Assembly: GCF_002563855.1 (NCBI RefSeq)
Contig: NZ_PDJQ01000001.1
Coordinates: 1,240,001 to 1,304,000 of the forward strand
DNA: 64,000 bases
Source of the DNA: Tepidiforma thermophila
GTDB taxonomy: Bacteria; Chloroflexota; Dehalococcoidia; Tepidiformales; Tepidiformaceae
Reading direction: 5' to 3'
Shown here: positions 1-7,483 of the stretch, in pieces
Layout: the number at the start of each line of letters is the position of its first letter
Numbering within the stretch: the stretch's first letter is position 1
Notes under the pieces: generated by a model
Seen by the model: the letters and a program-made list of their open reading frames with translations, nothing else
Database searches by the model: none
Told to the model about the DNA's origin: nothing
Position numbers and translations under genes: made by a program

Positions 1-688
1 CCGCCTCCGCCGCCGAAAGCTCCCCGGCATCGAGCGCCCGCGCCAGCTCGCTCGCCACCGTGGAACCGTCCTCCCCCGGCGCCGGGGCGGCTTCGTCCAG
101 CGCCTCGAGGATGTAGTCAGCCGCCGCCTCAGCCCCCGCCGGCGCCGCCGGGTCCGAAAGCCCCTCGACCCGCGCCCGCATCACCGCCAGTGCCGCCGCG
201 TGAAATCCCTCCCAGCGCGCGGGCGGCAGCCCAAAGTGCTGGAGCGCCGTCATCGCCGCCAGCGGCCGCGCCAGCCCGCCCATCAGCTCGAACGGCCTGC
301 CCGGCTCCGCCCGCCCGAGGAGCTCCGCCACGATCGCGCGGATGTCCCGTTGCCGCCCGGCGATCGCCCGCGCCCCGAAAGCGCGGTTCACCACCCCGCG
401 CAGCCGGGCGTGGTCCGGGCCATCCTCATGCCCGAGGATCGGTGCATCGCCCAGCGGCATGGCAGCCCGGTGCGCTGCCACCCGCTCGCCCGCCGGCCCG
501 CCTTCATCGGCCGGGTCCGCCGAAAACGTCTCCGCATCGAGGAGCACCTGCTCGCACTCCGCGTACCGCGTCAGCACCCACGCTCCGAGATTCGCGCTCC
601 AGTGCACCGGCTCCGCCCGGCGAAGCCGCTCCAGCTCCGGGTACGGGTTCTCACCGTAGCCCGGCCGGTCCGGGCGAAAGAACACCAC
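1..688 (-). CDS. Cytochrome P450, N-terminal part (runs off the left edge)
   Basis: The reverse strand is open from position 688 to the window edge and encodes the first 229 or so residues of a soluble bacterial P450, a haem-thiolate monooxygenase. The early helix and sheet region reads like CYP families (WVLTRYAEC around residues 37-45). The helix C signature DHARLR lies at residues 92-97, where family members carry a haem-propionate contact. The I-helix, ExxR and haem-Cys motifs lie outside the window. Start chosen: GTG at 688, six bases after a TACACT hexamer, so the message is probably leaderless; a second GTG at 685 is the alternative. The substrate cannot be predicted. Confidence 0.85.
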   Translation of the reverse strand, partial: MVFFRPDRPGYGENPYPELERLRRAEPVHWSANLGAWVLTRYAECEQVLLDAETFSADPADEGGPAGERVAAHRAAMPLGDAPILGHEDGPDHARLRGVVNRAFGARAIAGRQRDIRAIVAELLGRAEPGRPFELMGGLARPLAAMTALQHFGLPPARWEGFHAAALAVMRARVEGLSDPAAPAGAEAAADYILEALDEAAPAPGEDGSTVASELARALDAGELSAAEA

Positions 689-694
689 CCGGAC

Positions 695-722
695 AGTGTA
701 AGCATGCCAAACAGTTGATCAA
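695..722 (-). promoter_or_regulatory. Promoter of the P450 gene, leaderless type
   Basis: Read on the minus strand, TTGATC (722-717) and TACACT (700-695) are separated by 16 bases, a reasonable -35/-10 pair. The GTG start follows the -10 by six bases, so transcription should begin at or next to the start codon. The rest of 723-943 shows no other gene. Confidence 0.5.
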
Positions 723-943
723 GCCAGAATTATCGGCCAGTCAATCGGTGACGGGCGGACCGGGTCGCTTTCCCGCGTCCGCCCGCCCGACCGGAGGCGG
801 GCCGGGTGCCCGCGCCGAGGCCCGCGCGGCCACGTCCCGCCACCACCCCTGGAGCGACGTTCCCTCCATATCCATGTACGCCGCCGCCCAAATCAGGGAT
901 TTCCGGATCCCGACCGCGGGCTTCGGGCCATACCGTAACACCG

Positions 944-1783
944 GTGGAAACGCGCAATCGCCCGCCGGGAACCCTCCAGCCGAATCCTGCCATCGGCCGC
1001 TTCCTCCGCCCGGCCTACCTCCTCCCCGCTGCTGTCGTCGCCGGCGCGTTCCTCCTTGCGCTCGCCGTCCAGCCCTCCCCCAGGCACTCCACCGCCGATG
1101 ACACCCCCAGGGTCGCGTCCGTCCCCTCGTCACCGACCGTCGCCGCCCCGTCGCCCACCTCGTCCCCATCGCCCGTCCCGCACTCCCCGTCCCCGTCGCC
1201 GTCGCCACCGGCTGCGCCCGAAGAAGCCGTCGCCGGCGCGCGCTCCACACCGTCAGCTACGCCCACCGTCGACCCTGCCCTGCTCGAGCAGCCCACCCGG
1301 TGCGGCACCCTCCGCGAAACCGCCGTCGCCCTCTCCGTCGAACAGGCCATCAGCGGCATCTCTGTCAGGGCCACCCGCGCAGCCGTCTACCCCATCGAGT
1401 ACTTCTCCTGCATCCTCGTCGCCGCCGGCGGCAGCGAATCACTCCAGCTCGCCAGCGCCATCCGCAAGCAGGAGACCGCCGGCATGACCCACGTCGTCCT
1501 CATCGACCTCTGGGTCGCAAACGGCTCCAAACTCTTCGGCCAGCTCAACTTCCGCACCGCGACCATCGCCGCCGCCGGCCAAACCTTCGCCGCCATCGCA
1601 ACCCTCGGCAGCCGCTCCGAACTGGTCATCGCCTCCGGCCAGGGGCGGAACGTCACCCTGGTCGCTGCCGTCCGCAACACCATCGGCGAATCCGTCGGCC
1701 CCGTGACCCTCGTCATCGATGCCCCCCTCGCCGCTGGCACCCCCATCGCCGGCAGGTACCAGCTCTTCCTCCCCACCCCCTGA
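944..1783 (+). CDS. Membrane-anchored protein with Pro/Ser linker and extracytoplasmic domain
   Basis: The 279-residue product has a short cytoplasmic tail and one hydrophobic segment (about residues 20-40). A Ser/Pro/Thr-rich linker of about 60 residues follows, then a C-terminal domain of about 170 residues that is predicted beta-rich and holds two Cys (TRCGT and FSCIL). This layout is typical of surface proteins held by an uncleaved signal anchor. I do not recognise the C-terminal domain. The GTG start at 944 was chosen because TACCGT (931-936) lies seven bases upstream as a leaderless -10 and the hydrophobic anchor then falls near the N-terminus. An upstream in-frame ATG at 806 would add a long low-complexity tail. 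Confidence 0.6.
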   Translation: METRNRPPGTLQPNPAIGRFLRPAYLLPAAVVAGAFLLALAVQPSPRHSTADDTPRVASVPSSPTVAAPSPTSSPSPVPHSPSPSPSPPAAPEEAVAGARSTPSATPTVDPALLEQPTRCGTLRETAVALSVEQAISGISVRATRAAVYPIEYFSCILVAAGGSESLQLASAIRKQETAGMTHVVLIDLWVANGSKLFGQLNFRTATIAAAGQTFAAIATLGSRSELVIASGQGRNVTLVAAVRNTIGESVGPVTLVIDAPLAAGTPIAGRYQLFLPTP

Positions 1784-1827
1784 GCCGCCGCTTTCCCGCA
1801 ACCGGTGCCGGCCCCATCCTTCCCATC

Positions 1828-2241
1828 ATGGCGACCTACGACGATATCTCCATTGGCGACTCCGCAACCTTTTCCAAAACCATCACCGAATCCGACGTCT
1901 ACCTCTTCGCGGGCATCACCGGCGACCTCAATCCCGCCCACGTCGATGCCGTCAGCGCCGGCCGCGGCATGTTCAAGCAGCGCATCGCGCACGGCATGCT
2001 CACCGGCTCGTTCATCTCCACCGTCCTCGCCATGCAGCTCCCCGGCCCGGGCACCATCTACGTCAGCCAGACCCTCAACTTCCGGGCGCCCGTCTTCTTC
2101 GGCGATACCCTCACGGCCCGCGTCGAAGCCATCGAAAAGCTCGAACAGCGCCGCTGGGTGAAGTTCAAGACCACCGTCACCAACCAGGACGGCAAAACCG
2201 TCGTCGAAGGCGAAGCCGTCGTTATCCCGCCTTCGGCCTGA
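1828..2241 (+). CDS. MaoC family dehydratase (R-specific enoyl-CoA hydratase-like)
   Basis: This 137-residue single hotdog domain belongs to the MaoC/PhaJ family, which adds water across trans-2-enoyl-CoA to give (R)-3-hydroxyacyl-CoA in the cytoplasm. The active-site signature GDLNPAH is at residues 32-38, supplying the Asp33/His38 pair, followed by the conserved AHGML turn. Length matches the short single-domain type. It could feed beta-oxidation or (R)-hydroxyacyl pools, fitting the acyl-CoA dehydrogenases and CoA-transferases elsewhere in the window. Its last 20 bases overlap the 3' end of the convergent STAS-like gene. Confidence 0.85.
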   Translation: MATYDDISIGDSATFSKTITESDVYLFAGITGDLNPAHVDAVSAGRGMFKQRIAHGMLTGSFISTVLAMQLPGPGTIYVSQTLNFRAPVFFGDTLTARVEAIEKLEQRRWVKFKTTVTNQDGKTVVEGEAVVIPPSA

Positions 2242-2668
2242 TCTCCTCCGCATCCGCACCTGTCGGCGCAGCCTTCGCAGCCGCAGCCCGCGAAGCCGCC
2301 TCCCGCCCGCGCTCCCGGAGCCGGCCCGCGAACCACCGGAGCGCCTCCTCCTCGGTCATCACCACCGCCGCCCGGTTGCGAAGCCCCGCATACCGCAGGA
2401 TGCGCCGCACCACCGGCTCCTGCGCAGGGCCGGCCACCACCGCCAGGCGCATCGGCCCCTCCATCCGGCTGGCAATCACCGCCCCGAGCACGAGCCACTG
2501 TCCCGGGCCCCGCTCCACGCCCCGCACATCGACGAGCAGGTCCGTAATCGCCCCGGCATCCGCCAGCGCGAATCCCTGCGAGGCAAGGCGCAGCGCCTCC
2601 GCCGTCGAGAGCCGCCCGCTCGCCTCGGCGTGCAGCCGTCCCTCCGGCGTCACCCGGATCGTGTACAT
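2222..2668 (-). CDS. Small STAS/SpoIIAA-like protein
   Basis: The product has about 148 residues. The pattern of an N-terminal strand pair (MYTIRV, then GRLHAEASGRL), alternating helices and a central LLVDVRGVE strand resembles SpoIIAA-like/STAS-fold proteins, which act as anti-sigma antagonists or as lipid- or ligand-binding modules. The canonical phosphorylatable Ser is not evident, so the regulatory role is unproven. The tail after about residue 120 is Arg/Ala-rich. Start chosen at ATG 2668 (MYTIRV); an ATG nine codons upstream is also possible. The gene is convergent with the MaoC hydratase. Confidence 0.55.
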   Translation of the reverse strand: MYTIRVTPEGRLHAEASGRLSTAEALRLASQGFALADAGAITDLLVDVRGVERGPGQWLVLGAVIASRMEGPMRLAVVAGPAQEPVVRRILRYAGLRNRAAVVMTEEEALRWFAGRLRERGREAASRAAAAKAAPTGADAEEIRPKAG

Positions 2669-2731
2669 GCGCGCAGCATGCCATAAACCGTCCACTCCTG
2701 CCCTCGGGGGACTCCCGCATGCGCTGCAGCG

Positions 2732-3811
2732 CTATCCCGCAGCCTCGAACCGCCGCGCCGGCAGCTCCCCGCTGCGGCGCACCTCGATGGCCGCCGCGCC
2801 GCCCACCGCCTCCCGCAGCCGTTCACGCACCCGCCCGATGCACGCCGGCGGCACCACCGGCACCACCGCGATACCTCCCTCGGTCGCCGTTACCGTGTCG
2901 TAGCCCCGGCAGAATCGCCGGACCAGCCACGCCAGCTCCCACCCATCGTCGCCCGGCACCGGCATCCACAGCCACGGCCGTTCGCCGCCTGGCCGCTCGG
3001 CGACCGGCAGGAGCGTGGCAGGGTCCCACGCACCGCCTGCCTGGCCCCGCGCCAGCCGCGCCAGCGCCGCCGTCACCTGTTGCGGCGTCGCCGGGACCGT
3101 CACCCAGCCCGCCGCGCCAAGCTCGAGCGCCCTCGCGACATCCGCACGGCAGCCGTGTGCCGCAAGCACCACCATCTTCCGCGCCGCCGGCCCGAGCGAG
3201 GCTGCCAGAGCCCGCGCCTGCCCTGCGGGCGTCGCCTCCACCAGCACCGCATCGGCCTCGCCCGGCGCCTCGCACAGCTCCAGCCCCATCGTCTCCGTCG
3301 CCGCCGCGAGCACCGCCGCCGCCCCGGCTTCGCGCACCCTCACCCAGGTCCGCATCCCCCGCAGCCGCGGGTGCGGCCACGCGCCGTACGCGCCATCGAG
3401 GTACCGCTCGCCCATCCCCCGCACCGTCCGCCCCGAGCGGGCCAGCCCCAGCAGCCACCGCGCGCAGGCCGTGCAGAGGAACAGCTCCCCGCGCACGGCC
3501 GGGCCGCTCGCCCACCGCACCGCATACGCCCGCTCTGCCGGTGACTCGCAGCAGGCCGCACATTGGTCATCGAACACCAGGTGGCGGCCGTTCGCACCGG
3601 GCTGGCCGAACAGGCGGCTCCCGCTACCGCCGCGCGCGTCGATGACGAGCCCTGCCAGCCACCTGGCACACCCCTCACACACCTCCACCCGCTCCTCCCG
3701 GTCCGGCTCCGTCGGCAGCCACCGCCGGTAGCGCCGCAGCGGACGCCAGGCCAGCTCCCAGCCGGCGCTCCCCTCCTCGCAGCAGCGGCACCAGTCCATC
3801 TCCACCATCAT
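2732..3811 (-). CDS. Tandem zinc-ribbon protein with degenerate receiver domain
   Basis: This 359-residue protein has no family I can name. Two similar N-terminal modules each carry paired CxxC knuckles (Cys8/11 with Cys45/48, and Cys84/87 with Cys113/116). The second knuckle in each is CxxCARW followed by a Leu/Gly helix, so the module looks duplicated and probably binds one zinc each. Residues about 150-255 follow a CheY-like alternation, but the phosphoacceptor position reads VE rather than D and the conserved Lys is absent, suggesting a pseudo-receiver. The C-terminal third is unassigned. Start could be M1 or M5. No strong ribosome site is visible. Confidence 0.6.
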   Translation of the reverse strand: MMVEMDWCRCCEEGSAGWELAWRPLRRYRRWLPTEPDREERVEVCEGCARWLAGLVIDARGGSGSRLFGQPGANGRHLVFDDQCAACCESPAERAYAVRWASGPAVRGELFLCTACARWLLGLARSGRTVRGMGERYLDGAYGAWPHPRLRGMRTWVRVREAGAAAVLAAATETMGLELCEAPGEADAVLVEATPAGQARALAASLGPAARKMVVLAAHGCRADVARALELGAAGWVTVPATPQQVTAALARLARGQAGGAWDPATLLPVAERPGGERPWLWMPVPGDDGWELAWLVRRFCRGYDTVTATEGGIAVVPVVPPACIGRVRERLREAVGGAAAIEVRRSGELPARRFEAAG

Positions 3812-3832
3812 CGGACGGCGCCGGGAGCGGGC

Positions 3833-4585
3833 TCAGCCCACCGCAACCTCGGCCGCGACCGCGAAATGGTCGCTCGGGTAGAGCGTCGGGTCCCATGGCG
3901 CCGGCGTCGTGCCGTGGAGCCACGCCCGGGTCGCGGTCACCCGGCCGCGCAGCCAGATGTAGTCGAGGCATGCGGGGTCCCCGTCCGTATCCATCCCTTC
4001 CGCCACGATCCCCGAGGGCCACGTCACCGCCGGCTCCGCCCCGTGCACCTCCCGGTACGCTGAACGGAAGCCGCCCGTCTCCATCGCCCGGTAGGCCGGC
4101 TCCCCCGGCGGCGCATTGAAATCGCCGACCAAAACCTCCGCGTCGGCCCGGGGCGCCGCGTCCAGCCACGCCAGCAGCCGCCCCGCCTGGGCTTCGCGTT
4201 CAGCCCCTGCATCCGGCGGGTGGTGCAGGTGTGTGTTCCCGAACCACAGGGCCAGCCCGCCCGGCAGCGCCACCAGCACCCGCTGCGCCGTCCGCCCGAA
4301 GCCCAGGTCAGCGACCTCGTGGGCCAGCACCTCGCCGCAGTCTGCGATGATTGCGTTCCCGAACCCGGGAAAGCGCGGACTTTCCGCAGCGAACTGCCGC
4401 GGGTGCCCGCCCAGTTCGGCCGCCAGCGCGTCGTCCTGGCGCTCGGTCCCGAACGCCACCTCCTGCAGACCGCACAGGTCCGGCGCGAGCTCCCGGAATG
4501 CCGCCAGCAGCAGCGGCTTCCGCTCAGCCCACCGGTCAGCGATGTTCCGCAGATTCCACGTCGCCACCCGGAGCCGGACAGCCAT
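3833..4585 (-). CDS. Endonuclease/exonuclease/phosphatase family protein
   Basis: The 250-residue product has the full set of EEP-superfamily metal-dependent phosphodiesterase motifs: ATWNLRN at the N-terminus, the metal-binding Glu in LQEV, GNTHLHH, VGDFNAPPGE (Asp-x-Asn) and a C-terminal SDH. Members include DNA nucleases, sphingomyelinases and inositol or nucleotide phosphatases, so the substrate is open. No signal peptide is seen, so it is likely cytoplasmic. The ATG start at 4585 overlaps the stop of the methylenetetrahydrofolate reductase gene by one base (TGATG), implying translational coupling and one operon. Confidence 0.85.
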   Translation of the reverse strand: MAVRLRVATWNLRNIADRWAERKPLLLAAFRELAPDLCGLQEVAFGTERQDDALAAELGGHPRQFAAESPRFPGFGNAIIADCGEVLAHEVADLGFGRTAQRVLVALPGGLALWFGNTHLHHPPDAGAEREAQAGRLLAWLDAAPRADAEVLVGDFNAPPGEPAYRAMETGGFRSAYREVHGAEPAVTWPSGIVAEGMDTDGDPACLDYIWLRGRVTATRAWLHGTTPAPWDPTLYPSDHFAVAAEVAVG

Positions 4586-5406
4586 CACCGCGCCCCGGCC
4601 GCTTCCAGCGCCGCCACAATCCGTTCGCCCATCTCCGGCGGGGGGTCCATCTCGAACGTCATAATCGCCACACCCTGCACCGCCGGCGACTCCACCAGCC
4701 GCGCCACCGTCTCCCGGAAATACGCCCACGCCGCCTCGGTGTCGCCCGCCGAAAGAATGTCCCGCAGCCGCCCCGGCAGCTCCAGCCCCAGCCGGTGCGC
4801 AATTCGCTCCCCCGCCTCCGCCGTCAGGAGGGGCATCGCCATCGCCACCGCGGCCACCCCTTCAGCCTCTGGCCGCACCGCAGCCAGCTCTGCCTCCAGC
4901 CCGCCCACATCGAAGGTCGGCTGCGTCTGCACGTACGTGGCGCCCGCCAGCAGCTTGGGCAGCAGGTTCCGCCGCGCCCGTGCGGGGTCGCGCGCGTACT
5001 GGTTCAGCGTCGCCCCGATGGTTACGCCCGGCATCGCTGCCCGCACCAGCCCGATCGCCTCCCGCACCGTCACCCCCGGCGCACCATTCGCGGCATGGTC
5101 CCCCGCCACGCAAAGCACCTGCTCGATGCCCCCGGCCCTGGCAGCCTCCGCCGCCGCCGTCACCTCTGCTGCCGACATCCCCCGCGCCGCCAGGTGCCAT
5201 ACCGGGTCGATCCCGGCTGCCCGCAGCTCGAGCGATGCCGCGAGGCTCGATTGCCGGTCCGGCCGCTGGATCACGTTCACTGCGTCGGCCGCATCACCCA
5301 GCAGCCGCGCCCGCCGCAGGAGCACCTTCGGCAGGTGACGCTGCGGCGGCGTGATCTCCAGCGCCACAGCGAACCGGCCCGCCGCCAGCCGTTCGAGGAA
5401 CCGCAT
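4585..5406 (-). CDS. Methylenetetrahydrofolate reductase family protein (MetF-like)
   Basis: This 273-residue TIM-barrel flavoprotein is of the MTHFR family, which reduces 5,10-methylene- to 5-methyl-tetrahydrofolate for methionine synthesis or one-carbon flow. Visible family features are the N-terminal ALEITPP strand with the catalytic-type Glu, the central VAGDHA segment of the FAD site, GATLNQY, and the TYVQTQPTFD strand. It sits 42 bases after an ABC permease gene and is coupled to the downstream nuclease-family gene. The family also contains divergent members used in other pathways, so the metF symbol is withheld. Confidence 0.8.
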   Translation of the reverse strand: MRFLERLAAGRFAVALEITPPQRHLPKVLLRRARLLGDAADAVNVIQRPDRQSSLAASLELRAAGIDPVWHLAARGMSAAEVTAAAEAARAGGIEQVLCVAGDHAANGAPGVTVREAIGLVRAAMPGVTIGATLNQYARDPARARRNLLPKLLAGATYVQTQPTFDVGGLEAELAAVRPEAEGVAAVAMAMPLLTAEAGERIAHRLGLELPGRLRDILSAGDTEAAWAYFRETVARLVESPAVQGVAIMTFEMDPPPEMGERIVAALEAAGAR

Positions 5407-5448
5407 GCCCAGAGGTTCCGATCCCCCCGCCGAAGCGTCCAGCCCGGC

Positions 5449-6459
5449 TCAGCTGAAGCTGCCGCGCGCGCCCCGCAGCCGCGGGTCCAGCAGGTCCCGC
5501 AGCGCATCGCCCAGCATGTTGAAACTGAATACCGCCAGCGCGATGAACAGCCCCGGCCACACCAGCTGGTCCGGCCGGATGCTCGCAATCTGCTGCGAAA
5601 TCTGCAGCATCTGCCCCCACGTCGGCTGGTCCGGGTTCACCACCCCGAAGCCAAGGAAGCTCAGCGCGGCCTCCGCCAGGATGATCGACCCGATCCCGAT
5701 CGTCGCCTGCACCATCAGCGGCCCGAAAATGTTCGGTATCACGTGCCGCACCATAATCCGCGCATCCGTCGCCCCCAGCACCCGTGCCGCCTCCAGGAAC
5801 TGCGCCGACCGCACCGAAATTACCGCCGACCGGATGACCCGCGACCCCGAGAACCCGCCGAGCAGGCCCAGCAGCACGATCAGCTTTCCGAACGTCGCCC
5901 CGCCCAGCATCGTCGTCGCCGCCAGCAACACCACCAGCACCGGCAGCGCCATCACTGCATCCACCAGGCGCTGCAGAATCGCATCGTACCGCCCGCCGAA
6001 ATAGCCCGAGGTCACCCCGACGAACAGCGCCAGCGCCGTCGAAATCAGGACTGCCCCAACGCCCACGTAAAACGCATTCCGCGCCCCGTACACGATCCGG
6101 CTGTAGTTGTCCCGGCCGAGCTGGTCTGTCCCGAACGGGTTCGAAAGCTTACCTGGCACGTTGCGGTCGCCGAACGTCGCCGACCTCTCCACCACCGTCG
6201 GGCACAGGAACGTGTCCTGCGGACCGAGACAGTACTTCTGCAGGCGTACGCCGGCCCGCGTGTCCGCCGGCTCATGCGTCGCGAACGCCCCGGGGAACGC
6301 CGCAAGCACCCCGAGAGCCAGGATAATGATGAGCGAAATAAAGCCGAGCGGCTTCGTCCGCATCAGCGTGCGGAAGAACCCGACCGTGCGCCCGAACGCC
6401 CCCGGGGCCGGTCGGCTCAGCGGCTCGGCAATCACCACCTGGGCAGCAGCATCAGCCAT
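5449..6459 (-). CDS. ABC transporter permease, OppC/DppC type
   Basis: The 336-residue integral membrane subunit belongs to a peptide/nickel-type ABC importer. One N-terminal membrane span is followed by a periplasmic loop of about 80 residues containing the FGTDQLGRD motif typical of the DppC family, then five spans. The EAA-like coupling loop EAARVLGATDARIMVRHVIPN contacts an ATPase subunit. The start lies eight bases after the DppB-like gene, so the two permeases are cotranscribed. No ATPase gene is in this operon. Confidence 0.92.
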   Translation of the reverse strand: MADAAAQVVIAEPLSRPAPGAFGRTVGFFRTLMRTKPLGFISLIIILALGVLAAFPGAFATHEPADTRAGVRLQKYCLGPQDTFLCPTVVERSATFGDRNVPGKLSNPFGTDQLGRDNYSRIVYGARNAFYVGVGAVLISTALALFVGVTSGYFGGRYDAILQRLVDAVMALPVLVVLLAATTMLGGATFGKLIVLLGLLGGFSGSRVIRSAVISVRSAQFLEAARVLGATDARIMVRHVIPNIFGPLMVQATIGIGSIILAEAALSFLGFGVVNPDQPTWGQMLQISQQIASIRPDQLVWPGLFIALAVFSFNMLGDALRDLLDPRLRGARGSFS

Positions 6460-6467
6460 GCGTCACC

Positions 6468-7415
6468 TCACCCCCGCGCCCGCGGATCGAGCAGTGAATA
6501 CGAAATGTCGACAGCCAGGTTGATCAGCACCACCGCAAGCGCGAACAGCAGCGTGATTCCCTGCACCAGCGGATAGTCCCGTTCGTACACACCCCGGATG
6601 AGCAGCCGCCCCACCCCGTTCATCGTGAACAGCGTTTCGAAAATCACCGTGCCGCCCACCAGCGTCGCCATCGTCAGGCCGATGACCGTAATCACCGGAA
6701 GCAGCACGTTCTTCAGCGCGTGCCGCATGATAATCACCCGCTCCCGCAGCCCTTTCGCCCACGCCGTGCGGATGTAGTCCTGCCGCAGCACGTCCAGCAT
6801 CATCGTCCGCGTATATCGCATCACCGAAGCCGCCGTCGCCAGCGACAGGATCAGCCCCGCAAGCGCGAACTGCTGGAAATTCTTCACCGGGTCCTCCCAT
6901 GGCGCCGCGTACTGCGTCGGTGGGATCCACTTGAACTGGATCGCCAGGAACGCGAGCACAAACGTCGCCACCACAAAGCCCGGCACCGAAAGCCCCAGCA
7001 CCGAGAACCCGCGCAGCACGTAGTCAATCCACGAGTCCTGCCGGATCGCAGAAATCACCCCGATCGGCACCCCGATCACCACCGCAAAGAACACCGCCAC
7101 CAGCGCCAGCTCGAGCGTCACCCCGACCTTCGGCATCACTTCCGAAAGCACCGGCTCGTAGCTGTACATCGAGGTGCCCCAGTCTCCCCGCAGCAGGTTC
7201 CCCACCCACTTCACGTACTCAAAGGCAATGTTGTTGTTCAGCCCGAGCTCCTCCTTCAGCTGCTCCGCTGCCTCCGGCGTGTACCCCTCGCCGAGCCGTG
7301 CCGCCACCGCCGCGTCCGGGTCCAGCCGCAGAATCCCGAAGATCAGGAACGACACGATCAGCAGCGTCGGGATCGACAGCACCAGCCGCCGCAGGATGAT
7401 CTTCTGCATCGCCAA
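6468..7415 (-). CDS. ABC transporter permease, OppB/DppB type
   Basis: This 315-residue permease has the DppB family layout: the first span starts at once (RRLVLSIPTLLIVSFLIF), a periplasmic loop with the GDWGTS motif follows, then five spans and the coupling loop RTAWAKGLRERVIIMRHALKN (EAA motif). It pairs with the DppC-like subunit encoded directly downstream and with the lipoprotein receptor encoded upstream. A strong hairpin lies between the receptor gene and this gene, a usual device for making more receptor than permease. Confidence 0.92.
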   Translation of the reverse strand: MAMQKIILRRLVLSIPTLLIVSFLIFGILRLDPDAAVAARLGEGYTPEAAEQLKEELGLNNNIAFEYVKWVGNLLRGDWGTSMYSYEPVLSEVMPKVGVTLELALVAVFFAVVIGVPIGVISAIRQDSWIDYVLRGFSVLGLSVPGFVVATFVLAFLAIQFKWIPPTQYAAPWEDPVKNFQQFALAGLILSLATAASVMRYTRTMMLDVLRQDYIRTAWAKGLRERVIIMRHALKNVLLPVITVIGLTMATLVGGTVIFETLFTMNGVGRLLIRGVYERDYPLVQGITLLFALAVVLINLAVDISYSLLDPRARG

Positions 7416-7426
7416 TCCCCCAAAGA

Positions 7427-7453
7427 GGCCCCGGGGAAGCGCTCCCCGGGGCC
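7427..7453 (-). terminator. Hairpin between receptor and permease genes (partial terminator or mRNA stabiliser)
   Basis: Eleven-base perfect arms (7427-7437 and 7443-7453) close a five-base loop. On the minus strand the stem is followed by only a short pyrimidine run (TCTTT), so readthrough into the permease genes is expected. Such hairpins after solute-binding-protein genes typically lower downstream expression or protect the receptor mRNA. Confidence 0.6.
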
Positions 7454-7483
7454 CCGAATCCTACCAGACCGTCTCCCCGGCGG

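Noticed and set aside
4351-6576. Plus-strand frame of 741 codons across the MTHFR and permease genes
   Set aside because: Arg/Pro/His-rich composition with no domain pattern, while the minus strand encodes recognisable proteins over the whole span.
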